NCBI GenBank assembly: GCA_963643465.1
Contig: CAVIJT010000014.1
Location: 12,411-76,410, forward strand
Direction: 5' to 3'
Source of the DNA: CAG-411 sp963643465
GTDB lineage: Bacteria > Bacillota > Clostridia > Lachnospirales > Lachnospiraceae
DNA length: 64,000 nt
Shown: positions 15,586-24,467 of the stretch, piece by piece
How the letters are laid out: the number at the start of each line of letters is the position of its first letter
Position numbering within the stretch: position 1 is the first letter of the stretch
The notes under the pieces: generated by a model
Told to the model about the DNA's origin: nothing
What the model saw: the letters and a program-made list of their open reading frames with translations, nothing else
The model's database searches: none
Position numbers and translations under genes: made by a program

Positions 15586-16641
15586 ATGAAGAAAAGAGTA
15601 AGAGCGATTTTGGCAGTTATGTTAGCCGCTGTGGTATGTTTTACAGGTGTTTCCACAGAAAAGATTGCAAAGGCAGCAAATTACACAATTTTGTTGGATG
15701 AAAAGAAGAGTGTGTCGGCAAATGTCAGCAGTACACACACTTTCTACGTAAGTACAAACAGTACCGTGATGATTGAGTTTGATGTGGATTCACAGGTGAA
15801 TATGTCATATACAGTGAAAGATATGGCAAGTGGAGATCAGGTGGCTTATAAATGTAATTCTAATGAGTGGATGGTAAGTAATAAAGGAAATGGGTATTAT
15901 AGTTCCCGTTCATTAGAGTTGGGTTATGGTTACTATCAGGTTTCTGTAAAATTTGATCAGTCAATTAGTTATGAGCTTATTGTGTATACAGAGCAGAGTG
16001 GAAATACAACCCCAACAACAACTACATCACCGACAACTACAACATCACCAAGTACAACAACTACATCAAAGCCATCACTTAAGATGAGTAAAAGTAAACT
16101 TAGTATTGTGGAAGGAAGCAGTAAGAAACTTAGCGTAAAAAATGCAAGCGGAAAGGTAAAATGGAAATCCAGTAAGCCAGCAGTTGCAAAGGTAAATGGA
16201 AATGGTAAAGTAACTGCAAAGAAAGCTGGAAAGGCTACAATTTCTGCCACATCTAAAGGAAAGACTGTAAGATGTAGTGTAGTAGTAAAGAAAAATGTGT
16301 ATACTTACACTGTACCAACTACATCAAATACTACATATGGAACTACTACTTTTGGCGTGTACAGAGCTGCTTATAACAAAAGTGGAGACTTAGTTTGCAA
16401 GATGAAGGTTGTGAACCGTACACCATACAAAGTTACAAAATTAAAATATACAGTGAAGGCTTATGCTGGAAATGGAAAGTTAATTGGGAAAAAGGCAGAA
16501 ACAAAAAATCTTACACTTCCATCTGGCTCTTCTCGCACTATTACTGTGACAATTTCAAAGAGTAAATTGAAGAAGAAATCAGCAAACTTAAGAGAAGCTG
16601 CTATTAATGTAAGTAATCCTGTATATTATTACGTGTATTAG
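15586..16641 (+). CDS. Secreted protein with Thr-rich linker, Big_2 domain and C-terminal domain
   Basis: A 351-residue exported protein of unknown function. Residues 1-30 are a signal peptide ending AKAA. Residues about 32-140 form an all-beta-looking N-terminal region that is not assigned. About 142-165 is a Thr/Pro/Ser linker of TTTTSP repeats. About 166-235 is a bacterial Ig-like (Big_2) domain: VKWKSSKPAVAKVNGNGKVTAKKAGKATIS. The last ~115 residues form another beta-rich module. Big_2 domains are common on cell-wall or surface proteins. The ribosome-binding site is weak (AAAGGAA well upstream). A second secreted protein gene follows 84 bp later on the same strand, likely co-transcribed. 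Confidence 0.85.
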   Translation: MKKRVRAILAVMLAAVVCFTGVSTEKIAKAANYTILLDEKKSVSANVSSTHTFYVSTNSTVMIEFDVDSQVNMSYTVKDMASGDQVAYKCNSNEWMVSNKGNGYYSSRSLELGYGYYQVSVKFDQSISYELIVYTEQSGNTTPTTTTSPTTTTSPSTTTTSKPSLKMSKSKLSIVEGSSKKLSVKNASGKVKWKSSKPAVAKVNGNGKVTAKKAGKATISATSKGKTVRCSVVVKKNVYTYTVPTTSNTTYGTTTFGVYRAAYNKSGDLVCKMKVVNRTPYKVTKLKYTVKAYAGNGKLIGKKAETKNLTLPSGSSRTITVTISKSKLKKKSANLREAAINVSNPVYYYVY

Positions 16642-16725
16642 GAACAATCGTTTATTTAAAAGTTATTTCCTGATTAGGGAAAATAATTATATGAGAAAAT
16701 ATTTATAAGAGAAAGGAAAATTAAC

Positions 16726-17934
16726 ATGAAGAAAAGAATTTTAGCATCTATTTGTGCAATTACATGTGCATTTACTATGTCATCCCCTGTATATGCAAAG
16801 GGATTGATTGAGGAACCACAGCAGTTAGATACTTCTGTTGTGCAGACTATGAATGAATTGGGAACTTATAACATCTCTGTTTGCTCTAATGCAGATCAGA
16901 TTCAGCCAACAGCAATTACATCAATTACAGGAACTTTAAATGCCACTAATTTAACAGATACTTGTACAATTAATGTTCCAGAGAGAGCTGCGTTGGTTTT
17001 ATATTCCAGTGCAACTTATCCATCTACAACAGTATCTATTGATTTAAAATCTCAGACAGGTACTTCTTTGGAAACACAGAGTCTTTATAGTTCTACTTCA
17101 GGAATTTCGGAGGAAGTGGATGATGGAATTTTGGTAGAGCCAGGAACTTATACATTAACTTATACTGTAGGTTCTAATATTACAGATAATATAACATATA
17201 CAACAAAGATCATGGCATATGCAGCAGCTACAGAAGAAAATGTAGAGACAGGAGCTGCTTATATTGGCTTCCATAAAGCAGGAGAAGACGTATATAAGAA
17301 AATAACTGTAAAAAAAGCTGGTTTGCTTCAGGTTGCTGCAACTCAATATACTCATTGGGGTAAGGCTGTTTTAACAGGAGATGCAAGCAGTTCATATACA
17401 TATGGTGAAAAATTGACATTATGTAATTCTAATAAAAAACCTATTACAGAACAGGAGACAACTTCTTCTTCAAATGGTTATACTAATTATTATGCAGTAA
17501 AAGCAGGAACTTACTATGTAAAGATTTCTGCTAACTATGATGATTATTATATGTTTGTAACAAAATTAGAAGCAGGAGGAGTTACAAATAACACTTCTAA
17601 AGCAAAAGCACAGAAGTTAAGTAACAAATACAAAGCGACTTTAATGCCAATTGGTGGTTCTTCTAAAACAAGATGGTATAAAGTAACATTAAAGAAGAAA
17701 AAGAAAATTAAGATTTTCTATGATTTTTATGGCACACAAGATGGAGCAGCAAAAGTTACTGTATGTAACAGCAAAGGAAAGAAACTTACATATTCTACTA
17801 CTATCTTCAGTGGAAAAAGTGGAACATTAAGTACTACTAGTGCATATAAGAAGGGAACTTATTATGTTCAGGTTAGTAAGCCAGATAGCAGTTCATACTC
17901 TATGGAAGGTATGTTATATTTAAAGGCAAAATAA
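16726..17934 (+). CDS. Secreted protein with PPC-like beta domains
   Basis: A 402-residue exported protein. The signal peptide is residues 1-24 (cleavage near VYAKG). The body contains at least two or three stretches of the style RWYKVTLKKKKKIKIFYDF and GTYYVQVSKPDSSSYSMEG. That style matches bacterial pre-peptidase C-terminal (PPC)-like beta-sandwiches. These are usually accessory domains of exported enzymes, but no catalytic domain is present. A Lys-rich, Thr-rich composition matches the upstream secreted protein. AAAGGAAA lies 8 nt before the ATG. It is followed by the metG T-box leader. Function unknown; a surface or adhesion role is only a guess. Confidence 0.75.
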   Translation: MKKRILASICAITCAFTMSSPVYAKGLIEEPQQLDTSVVQTMNELGTYNISVCSNADQIQPTAITSITGTLNATNLTDTCTINVPERAALVLYSSATYPSTTVSIDLKSQTGTSLETQSLYSSTSGISEEVDDGILVEPGTYTLTYTVGSNITDNITYTTKIMAYAAATEENVETGAAYIGFHKAGEDVYKKITVKKAGLLQVAATQYTHWGKAVLTGDASSSYTYGEKLTLCNSNKKPITEQETTSSSNGYTNYYAVKAGTYYVKISANYDDYYMFVTKLEAGGVTNNTSKAKAQKLSNKYKATLMPIGGSSKTRWYKVTLKKKKKIKIFYDFYGTQDGAAKVTVCNSKGKKLTYSTTIFSGKSGTLSTTSAYKKGTYYVQVSKPDSSSYSMEGMLYLKAK

Positions 17935-18039
17935 GAAATAAATCTTAAAGGCAAAGAATTTGCAAAAAGATAAATAAAAATGTACGAAAGCACAAAGGCT
18001 AGTTAGCAGAAAGCTAGCTGTAATAGAATAAGAAAAGAC

Positions 18040-18318
18040 AGTGAAGAGAAGAGTAAGCAAGGAACGATTTTACAGAGAACCCGGTGGCTGAGAAAGGGAA
18101 ATTAGCACATATTTGTTTTGGGGCAGATATGTCAGGACTTGCTGAACATGGTCTTGGAGTTGCCTGTCTGAGCATTTGTTAGGACAGGACGGTCACACCG
18201 TTATCGTGATTAAGGTTCGTATGGAAATGATAAATACATTGGAAATGTATTGTCTATCCCACGAACAAAGTAAAGTGGTACCACGGGATTCTCGTCTTTA
18301 TGATGAGAATCCCTTTTT
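18040..18318 (+). promoter_or_regulatory. T-box riboswitch (methionine) upstream of metG
   Basis: The leader has the Stem I elements GAAGAGAAGAGTAAGC and CAGAGAACCCGGTGGCTGAGA. A putative specifier ATG lies at 18148-18150 in CTGAACATGG. The T-box core AAAGTGGTACCACGGG is at 18272-18287, and the terminator GGGATTCTC/GAGAATCCC-TTTTT at 18285-18318. Uncharged tRNA-Met would bind the specifier and the T-box and favour read-through into metG. The specifier assignment is by position only. Confidence 0.93.
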
Positions 18319-18362
18319 ATATTTTGAAATAAAGCAATTTTTAAATTTAAGGAGGATTTTAA

Positions 18363-20333
18363 ATGGCAAAGAAACCATATTACATTACTACAGCAATTGC
18401 TTATACATCTGGTAAGCCACATATTGGTAATACCTATGAAATCGTATTGGCAGATAGTATTGCTCGTTTCAAGAGACAGCAGGGATATGATGTACGTTTC
18501 CAAACAGGAACAGATGAACATGGACAGAAGATTGAATTAAAGGCAGAGGAGGCAGGAATTACTCCAAAGGAATTTGTGGATCAGGTGTCTGGTGAGATTA
18601 AAAACATTTGGGATTTGATGAACACTTCTTATGATAAATTTATTCGTACCACAGATGCAGACCATGAAAAGCAGGTGCAGAAGATTTTCAAAAAGTTATA
18701 TGAAAAAGGTGATATTTATAAAGGACATTATGAGGGACTTTATTGTACACCGTGTGAATCTTTCTTTACTTCTTCTCAGTTAGTAGATGGAAAATGTCCG
18801 GATTGTGGAAGAGAATGTCAGCCAGCAAAGGAAGAAGCATATTTCTTGAAGATGAGTAAGTATGCAGATAAGCTCATTGACCATATTAATACGCACCCTG
18901 AATTTATTCAGCCAGAATCACGTAAAAATGAAATGATGAATAACTTTTTACTTCCGGGACTTCAGGACCTTTGTGTATCCAGAACTTCTTTCAAATGGGG
19001 AATTCCAGTTGATTTTGATGATAAACATGTAATTTATGTATGGTTGGACGCATTAACAAACTATATTACTGGTCTTGGATTTGATTTAGATGGCAATTCT
19101 GATGAAAAGTTTGAAAAGTATTGGCCAGCAGATTTGCACTTGATTGGAAAAGATATTTTGCGTTTCCATACAATTTATTGGCCAATTATGTTAATGGCTC
19201 TTGATTTGCCACTTCCAAAGCAGGTATTTGGTCATCCTTGGTTATTACAGGGTGATGGAAAAATGAGTAAATCAAAGGGAAATGTTATTTATGCAGATCA
19301 GTTGGTGGATATGTTTGGTGTGGATGCTGTCCGTTATTTTGTATTGCACGAGATGCCATTTGAAAACGATGGAGTTATTTCTTGGGAGTTAATGATTGAA
19401 CGTATGAATTCTGATTTGGCAAATACCCTTGGAAATTTAGTAAATCGTACAATTTCTATGTCTAATAAATATTTTGACGGTATCGTGACAAATACAAATG
19501 TAGTAGAGCCTGTAGATGAGGAATTAAAGGCATTGACACTTGAAACACCGAATAAAGTAATTGCAAAGATGGACAAACTTCGTGTAGCAGATGCCATCAC
19601 AGAAATTTTTACGTTATTTAAGCGTTGTAACAAATACATTGATGAAACTATGCCTTGGGCATTGGCAAAGGAAGAAGAGAAACAGGATCGTTTGCAGACG
19701 GTGCTTTATAATCTGGTAGAAAGTATTTCTGTAGGTGCCACATTATTAGAAGCATTTATGCCAGATACTTCTAAAAAGATTTTAGAGCAATTGAATACTA
19801 CAGCAAGAACAATAGAAGAAATGGACACATATGGACGTTATGTTTCTGGTACAAAAGTGGTAGAAAAGCCTGAGATTTTATTCCAGAGATTAGATGCAAA
19901 AGAGATTATGGAAAAAGTAGCAGTGCTTCAGGCAGAGCAGAAAGCCGCTGCAGAAAAAGCAGCAGCAAAAGATTCTGACGAGCCAGTTATTGATATAGAA
20001 GCAAAAGAAGAGATTACTTATGATGATTTCATGAAAATGCAGTTCCAAGTGGGTAAGATTATTGCCTGTGAAGAAGTACCAAAGTCAAAGAAACTGTTGT
20101 GTTCCAAAGTACAGATTGGTAGCGAGGTAAAGCAGATTGTATCTGGTATTAAAGCGCATTATAGTGCAGAGGAAATGGTAGGAAAGCGTGTAATGGTTTT
20201 AGTAAACTTAAAGCCTGCAAAACTTGCCGGAGTTCTTTCAGAAGGTATGATTTTATGTGCAGAGAACGAAAAAGGTGAATTGGCAATTATGGTTCCAGAG
20301 AAGGAGATGCCTGCTGGAGCGGAAATCTGCTAA
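18363..20333 (+). CDS. metG: Methionyl-tRNA synthetase
   Basis: Class I aminoacyl-tRNA synthetase that charges tRNA-Met. The 656-residue form has the HIGH-type motif PHIGNTYE (about 18-25), a zinc-knuckle insertion with CTPC and CPDC (about 128-149), and GKMSKSKGN (about 299-307). The C-terminal ~100 residues (FQVGKIIACEEVPKSKKL onward) form the EMAP/Trbp111 tRNA-binding and dimerisation domain. AAGGAGG precedes the ATG. Expression is controlled by the T-box directly upstream. The stop is followed at once by ATAGTTAC, a match to the outer end of the structured repeat, possibly by chance. Confidence 0.98.
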   Translation: MAKKPYYITTAIAYTSGKPHIGNTYEIVLADSIARFKRQQGYDVRFQTGTDEHGQKIELKAEEAGITPKEFVDQVSGEIKNIWDLMNTSYDKFIRTTDADHEKQVQKIFKKLYEKGDIYKGHYEGLYCTPCESFFTSSQLVDGKCPDCGRECQPAKEEAYFLKMSKYADKLIDHINTHPEFIQPESRKNEMMNNFLLPGLQDLCVSRTSFKWGIPVDFDDKHVIYVWLDALTNYITGLGFDLDGNSDEKFEKYWPADLHLIGKDILRFHTIYWPIMLMALDLPLPKQVFGHPWLLQGDGKMSKSKGNVIYADQLVDMFGVDAVRYFVLHEMPFENDGVISWELMIERMNSDLANTLGNLVNRTISMSNKYFDGIVTNTNVVEPVDEELKALTLETPNKVIAKMDKLRVADAITEIFTLFKRCNKYIDETMPWALAKEEEKQDRLQTVLYNLVESISVGATLLEAFMPDTSKKILEQLNTTARTIEEMDTYGRYVSGTKVVEKPEILFQRLDAKEIMEKVAVLQAEQKAAAEKAAAKDSDEPVIDIEAKEEITYDDFMKMQFQVGKIIACEEVPKSKKLLCSKVQIGSEVKQIVSGIKAHYSAEEMVGKRVMVLVNLKPAKLAGVLSEGMILCAENEKGELAIMVPEKEMPAGAEIC

Positions 20334-20386
20334 ATAGTTACATGGATTTTTGAAAATGAGAATTCCGTTAAAATTTTTAAATATTC

Positions 20387-20415
20387 TTGCAATATCATAT
20401 GAAATTAGATATAAT
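20387..20415 (+). promoter_or_regulatory. Promoter of lipoprotein gene
   Basis: TTGCAA (20387-20392), 17-bp spacer, TATAAT (20410-20415), about 160 bp before the lipoprotein start, separating this gene from metG. Confidence 0.75.
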
Positions 20416-20577
20416 GCAGAAGTACGAAAGAGGGTTGCTTAAAACACGAAGAAAATGTTTTGGCAGTTTGGTCTGCATCTAAACAGCATTGGAAGTGAAA
20501 TAGCAGAAATTTTAATTTCTTTGGTACGAATCAGATACATGAAGAATAGTATAGTTAAAAAGGAAAGGGACAGAAGA

Positions 20578-21603
20578 ATGAGAATGAAAAGAGTGTTAGC
20601 AACAGGTTTAGTAGGAATTATGAGTGTCGCAGCTTTAGGTGGCTGTGGTTCTAAGGACAGCAAGGATGCTTCTAAGAGCGATAGTGTAAAGATGCCAAGC
20701 GATCCATATGAGATCGTAGAGTTAGCATCTGAGAGAACAACTGCACTTGACAGTTATGAGATGAACGGTTCATTTAACTTTGCAATGGATGCAATGGGAA
20801 GTGCAGTAGAAGCAAAAGCTGATTTTAGTGCAATTTATTTCAAAGATCCAATGCAGATGAAGATGGATGTAGATGTAGCAGCAACTTCTGATGGAGAGAC
20901 AGAAGATGTTAATGTAGAACTTTATTTTATGAATGAAGAAGACACATATGTAATCTATGCAGGGTTAGAAGAAGATGGTGCGTATACATGGACAAAGACA
21001 TCTTTAGATCCTGAAGATGAGTCTCAGAAGCAGGTAATTGAGGCATTAGATAGTCTTGGTAGTGGAAGCTCTGAAGAGGCATCTATGGAAGCATACAAGG
21101 ATTGTTTCTCTTTAGATAAAGATAATGATACAGATGATGCAACAGCAATATTGTTTACTTTAACAGCACAAGAGATGTTAGAGGCATATAATCAGTCAGC
21201 AGATGTATTAAAAGATGCTGGTATGAGTACAGCAGATTTAGAGAGTTCATTATCTGCATATGGTCTTACAACAGACAGCCTTTTTTCAGGAATGGGAGAT
21301 ATCACTGCTAACATGACAGTGGATAAAGATCAGGTTTACTTAAAGTCAATGAGCATGGATTTGGCTACACCAATTCAGAATGTAGTAGATGTTGTTATTG
21401 ATGGAATGATGGAATTATATGGTGAGTATATGGAAGATACATCTTCTCTTGATATCAAGGTTTCTGCTTGTGACTTTACATTAAACTATGATAAGTATAA
21501 CGAAGCAACAAAATTTGAAATTCCAGAGGAAGCAAAGAATGCAGAGGAAGTTTCCACTGATGAAGTGCTTGGTGAGAATGAGATAGCAGTTGAAGCTGAA
21601 TAA
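20578..21603 (+). CDS. Lipoprotein, LppX/DUF6612-like
   Basis: A 341-residue exported lipoprotein. The signal sequence ends in the lipobox AALGGC (Cys about 22), so it is predicted to be anchored to the outer face of the membrane. A Lys/Ser/Asp-rich tether follows, then an acidic domain starting DPYEIVELASERTTALDSYEM with alternating beta-like stretches (FNFAMDAMGSAVEAKADFSAIYF). This resembles the LppX/LprG-fold lipoproteins annotated as DUF6612 in Clostridia. That fold often carries a hydrophobic ligand, but nothing here proves it. The ATG at 20578 has AGGAAAGGGA about 9 nt upstream; a second ATG lies two codons later. It has its own promoter and terminator. Confidence 0.8.
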   Translation: MRMKRVLATGLVGIMSVAALGGCGSKDSKDASKSDSVKMPSDPYEIVELASERTTALDSYEMNGSFNFAMDAMGSAVEAKADFSAIYFKDPMQMKMDVDVAATSDGETEDVNVELYFMNEEDTYVIYAGLEEDGAYTWTKTSLDPEDESQKQVIEALDSLGSGSSEEASMEAYKDCFSLDKDNDTDDATAILFTLTAQEMLEAYNQSADVLKDAGMSTADLESSLSAYGLTTDSLFSGMGDITANMTVDKDQVYLKSMSMDLATPIQNVVDVVIDGMMELYGEYMEDTSSLDIKVSACDFTLNYDKYNEATKFEIPEEAKNAEEVSTDEVLGENEIAVEAE

Positions 21604-21640
21604 AAATATTCAAACTGTAAGTGCTAGGATGAATAAAAAA

Positions 21641-21675
21641 TAGGGTTGATGCTTAGGCATCAACCCTATTTTTTT
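21641..21675. terminator. Terminator of the lipoprotein gene
   Basis: TAGGGTTGATGC-TTAG-GCATCAACCCTA followed by seven T. A preceding A-run on the plus strand suggests function also for metK, which converges from the right. Confidence 0.95.
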
Positions 21676-21807
21676 GCGCTATAGGAACGTTTTCCGTCCT
21701 ATCCTATAGCGCAAAAGCCCTTCGAGCAGGATGCACACGAATTGGGTAGGAAGATTGTATTACGTACCCAATTTGGCGTGGCGAAGCGAGTAGGAGTCAG
21801 CTCGCTT
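21672..21807. repeat. Structured repeat, family 2, copy A (after metK)
   Basis: Three hairpins in a row: TTTTGCGCTATAGGA/TCCTATAGCGCAAAA (21672-21686 with 21702-21716), AATTGGGTA/TACCCAATT, and AAGCGAG-TAGGAGTCAG-CTCGCTT (21784-21807). The last arm touches the metK stop codon. The phrases GCAAAAGCCC and CGAGTAGGAGTYAGC recur before the DEAD-box helicase gene, and the hairpin recurs after clpB. Probably an interspersed non-coding element or a shared 3'-end structure. Confidence 0.6.
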
Positions 21808-22997
21808 TATGCTAAATATTTCTTTAAATCGTCTACTTTGTTTAATGCTTCCCAAGGAAGGTTCAAATCGTTGCGGCCAAAGTGTCCGTAAGCAGCAGTT
21901 TGCTTGTAAATTGGGCGACGAAGGTCTAACATTTTGATAATTCCTGCAGGACGAAGGTCAAAGTTTTCTCTGATGATTTCAATAATCTTATCGTCAGAAA
22001 GTTTTCCTGTTCCAAATGTATCTACCATAATAGAAGTTGGCTGTGCAACACCGATTGCATAAGATAATTGAATCTCACATTTGTCAGCAATACCAGCAGC
22101 AACTAGATTTTTTGCAACGTATCTTGCAGCATAAGCGGCAGAACGGTCTACCTTAGTGCAGTCTTTTCCGGAGAAAGCACCACCGCCGTGGCGAGCATAA
22201 CCACCGTAGGTGTCTACAATAATTTTTCTTCCAGTTAAACCACTGTCTCCATTAGGTCCTCCGATTACAAAACGTCCTGTTGGATTGATAAAGAATTTGG
22301 TGTTTTCATCAATCAATTCAGCTGGAAGGACTGTGTCAAATACATGTTTTTTAATATCTGCATGAATCTGTTCCTGAGTGACATCTGCAGCGTGTTGTGT
22401 AGACAATACAACAGCGTTTAAGTGAATTGGTTTTCCGTTTTCGTCATATTCTACAGTTACTTGCGATTTACCGTCTGGACGAAGGTAAGGTAATGTACCG
22501 TTTTTGCGAACTTCGGACAAACGTCTGGTAAGTTTGTGTGCAAGGCTGATTGGGTAAGGCATATACTCTTCTGTTTCATTGGAAGCAAATCCAAACATCA
22601 TACCTTGATCTCCAGCTCCAATTGCTTCAATTTCTGCATCGGACATGGTGTTTTCTCTTGCTTCTAATGCCTTGTCTACACCCATAGCAATATCAGCAGA
22701 CTGCTCGTCCAAAGCAACGATTACACCACAAGTGTTTGCATCGAAACCGTATAATGAGTTATCATATCCGATTTCGCGAATGGTATCACGGACAATTTTT
22801 TGAATATCTACATATCCTTGTGTGGTTACTTCGCCCATTACAAGAACAAGACCTGTAGTAACAGCAGTTTCACAAGCAACACGACTCATAGGGTCCTGCT
22901 CTAATAAAGCGTCTAACACTGCGTCTGAAATCTGATCGCAGATTTTATCAGGATGTCCTTCTGTAACAGATTCAGAAGTAAATAATAATTTTTCCAT
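21807..22997 (-). CDS. metK: S-adenosylmethionine synthetase
   Basis: Makes S-adenosylmethionine from methionine and ATP in the cytoplasm. The 396-residue length is standard. Family motifs: FTSESVTEGHPDKICDQISD at the N-terminus, GAGDQGMMFG (about 115-124) and GGGAFSGKD (about 258-266). The upstream frame continues without a stop, but ATG 22997 has AAGGAGG about 6 nt upstream and begins with the conserved MEKLLFTSES. The gene is controlled by a SAM-I riboswitch directly upstream, a feedback loop on its own product. It is followed by a structured repeat and a terminator shared with the convergent lipoprotein gene. Confidence 0.98.
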   Translation of the reverse strand: MEKLLFTSESVTEGHPDKICDQISDAVLDALLEQDPMSRVACETAVTTGLVLVMGEVTTQGYVDIQKIVRDTIREIGYDNSLYGFDANTCGVIVALDEQSADIAMGVDKALEARENTMSDAEIEAIGAGDQGMMFGFASNETEEYMPYPISLAHKLTRRLSEVRKNGTLPYLRPDGKSQVTVEYDENGKPIHLNAVVLSTQHAADVTQEQIHADIKKHVFDTVLPAELIDENTKFFINPTGRFVIGGPNGDSGLTGRKIIVDTYGGYARHGGGAFSGKDCTKVDRSAAYAARYVAKNLVAAGIADKCEIQLSYAIGVAQPTSIMVDTFGTGKLSDDKIIEIIRENFDLRPAGIIKMLDLRRPIYKQTAAYGHFGRNDLNLPWEALNKVDDLKKYLA

Positions 22998-23011
22998 AAA
23001 AAACCTCCTTG

Positions 23012-23168
23012 TAAAAAAAAAGCCCATCATAAGATGGACTTGAAAATCATAGGTATCAAATCCTCTTATTGTTCGATTACTCGCTAAGATTGGCACCTTC
23101 CAAGACTAAAGCCTATTGGGGTTGCCGGGTTTCACAGAGCCTTCACTCTCCACCTCTCTGAATAAGAG
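23012..23168 (-). promoter_or_regulatory. SAM-I (S-box) riboswitch with terminator, upstream of metK
   Basis: On the minus strand CTCTTATTCAGAG-GTGGAG starts the aptamer. GTGAAACCCGGCAACC, the S-box core, and the closing strand AATAAGAG (23063-23070) follow, giving P1 of 8 bp. The expression platform AGTCCATCTTATGATGGGCT with a run of nine T (23012-23040) is an intrinsic terminator. High SAM should switch metK off. Confidence 0.97.
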
Positions 23169-23388
23169 ATTATTATCTACATTATTTGGTTGTTAAAAAT
23201 AGCATACCTTGTTTTGTATCATAAGTCAAGGGGGGATTTTAAGACAAGGAGTTAAGGTCGCTAAAAATGGAAAACTATGATATAATTGTCATGAAAACAC
23301 CAAGGTGTTATGGCAAAGAATGTATTGGACAGAGAAACTGTCCTTTTTTCGCTTATAGGAAGTTTATTTTAAAAGAGAGGAAAATTTG

Positions 23389-24447
23389 ATGGAAAATAAA
23401 GAAGAAAAACAGGTACACAAGAGACGGGTTCGCTATTCGGGAAAGTATCCAAAGAAGTTTGAAGAGAAATATAAGGAGCATAATCCGGAAAAATATAAAG
23501 ATACAGTTGCACATGTAATTGAAAAAGGAAGTACCCCTGCGGGAATGCACATTTCTATAATGGTGCAGGAAATTTTAGATTTTTTGCAGATTAAGCCGGG
23601 GCAGCAGGGATTAGATGCTACGTTAGGATACGGAGGACATACCTCGGCAATGCTTGAACAGCTACAGGGACAGGGGCATATTTATGGGTTGGATGTGGAC
23701 CCGATTGAGTCTGCAAAGACTAGGGAGCGTTTGAATGCCAAAGGCTATGGAGAAGATATGGTGACGGTGAAGCTCATAAATTTTGCTAATATTGATCAAG
23801 TGGCAGAGGAAGCAGGGAAATTTGATTTTGTTTTGGCGGATTTGGGAGTTTCTTCCATGCAGATTGATAATCCGGAACGGGGATTTTCTTATAAAATAGA
23901 TGGACCGTTGGATCTTCGCATGAATCCCCAAAAAGGAAGCAGCGCGGCACAACGTTTGCTTGAAATTACAGAGGAAGAGTTTGTAGGGATGATGATAGAG
24001 AATGCCGATGAACCATACGCTGAGGAAATTGCGAAAGTAGTATTTGGAAAGATTGCAAAGGGAGAGGCTGTGGATACAACTACAGCACTTAGAGAGTCAA
24101 TTGAAGAGGCACTTTCTTTTTTACCTGAGGATAAGGAGAAGAAAGACCTTGTAAAAAAATCTTGTCAAAGAACCTTTCAAGCGTTGCGTATTGATGTAAA
24201 CAGTGAGTTTGAAGTCTTGTATGATTTTTTGGAGAAATTACCGGAGGTATTAAAACCAAATGGTCGTGTGGCGATTTTAACATTCCATTCCGGAGAGGAT
24301 CGATTGGTAAAGAAAGCCTTTAAACAAGGGTTGAAACAGGGAGTGTATCAGGATATTTGTAAAGATGTAATACGTCCATCGGCGGAGGAATGCAGGGAAA
24401 ATGGTCGTGCCAGATCTACAAAAATGCGTTGGGCAATACGCAGTTAG
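23389..24447 (+). CDS. RsmH-family 16S rRNA (cytosine-N4)-methyltransferase, N-terminally extended
   Basis: A 352-residue SAM-dependent methyltransferase of the RsmH/MraW family, which methylates C1402 of 16S rRNA. Core motifs are DATLGYGGHTSAML, ADLGVSSMQIDNPERGFSY, DGPLDLRMNP, FQALRIDVNSE and TFHSGEDRLVKKAF. About 50 Lys-rich residues precede the usual start of homology (HISIMVQEIL). The standard SFHSLEDR is TFHSGEDR here. It is not in a mraZ-ftsL-pbp cluster but is followed 20 bp later by a sensor kinase gene. It may be a second, specialised RsmH paralog. ATG 23389 has GAGAGG about 8 nt upstream. Confidence 0.85.
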   Translation: MENKEEKQVHKRRVRYSGKYPKKFEEKYKEHNPEKYKDTVAHVIEKGSTPAGMHISIMVQEILDFLQIKPGQQGLDATLGYGGHTSAMLEQLQGQGHIYGLDVDPIESAKTRERLNAKGYGEDMVTVKLINFANIDQVAEEAGKFDFVLADLGVSSMQIDNPERGFSYKIDGPLDLRMNPQKGSSAAQRLLEITEEEFVGMMIENADEPYAEEIAKVVFGKIAKGEAVDTTTALRESIEEALSFLPEDKEKKDLVKKSCQRTFQALRIDVNSEFEVLYDFLEKLPEVLKPNGRVAILTFHSGEDRLVKKAFKQGLKQGVYQDICKDVIRPSAEECRENGRARSTKMRWAIRS

Positions 24448-24467
24448 AAAAGAAACAGGAGGTTGCC

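Noticed and set aside
18176..18415. 79-codon frame before metG
   Set aside because: It lies within the T-box leader and overlaps metG in another frame.
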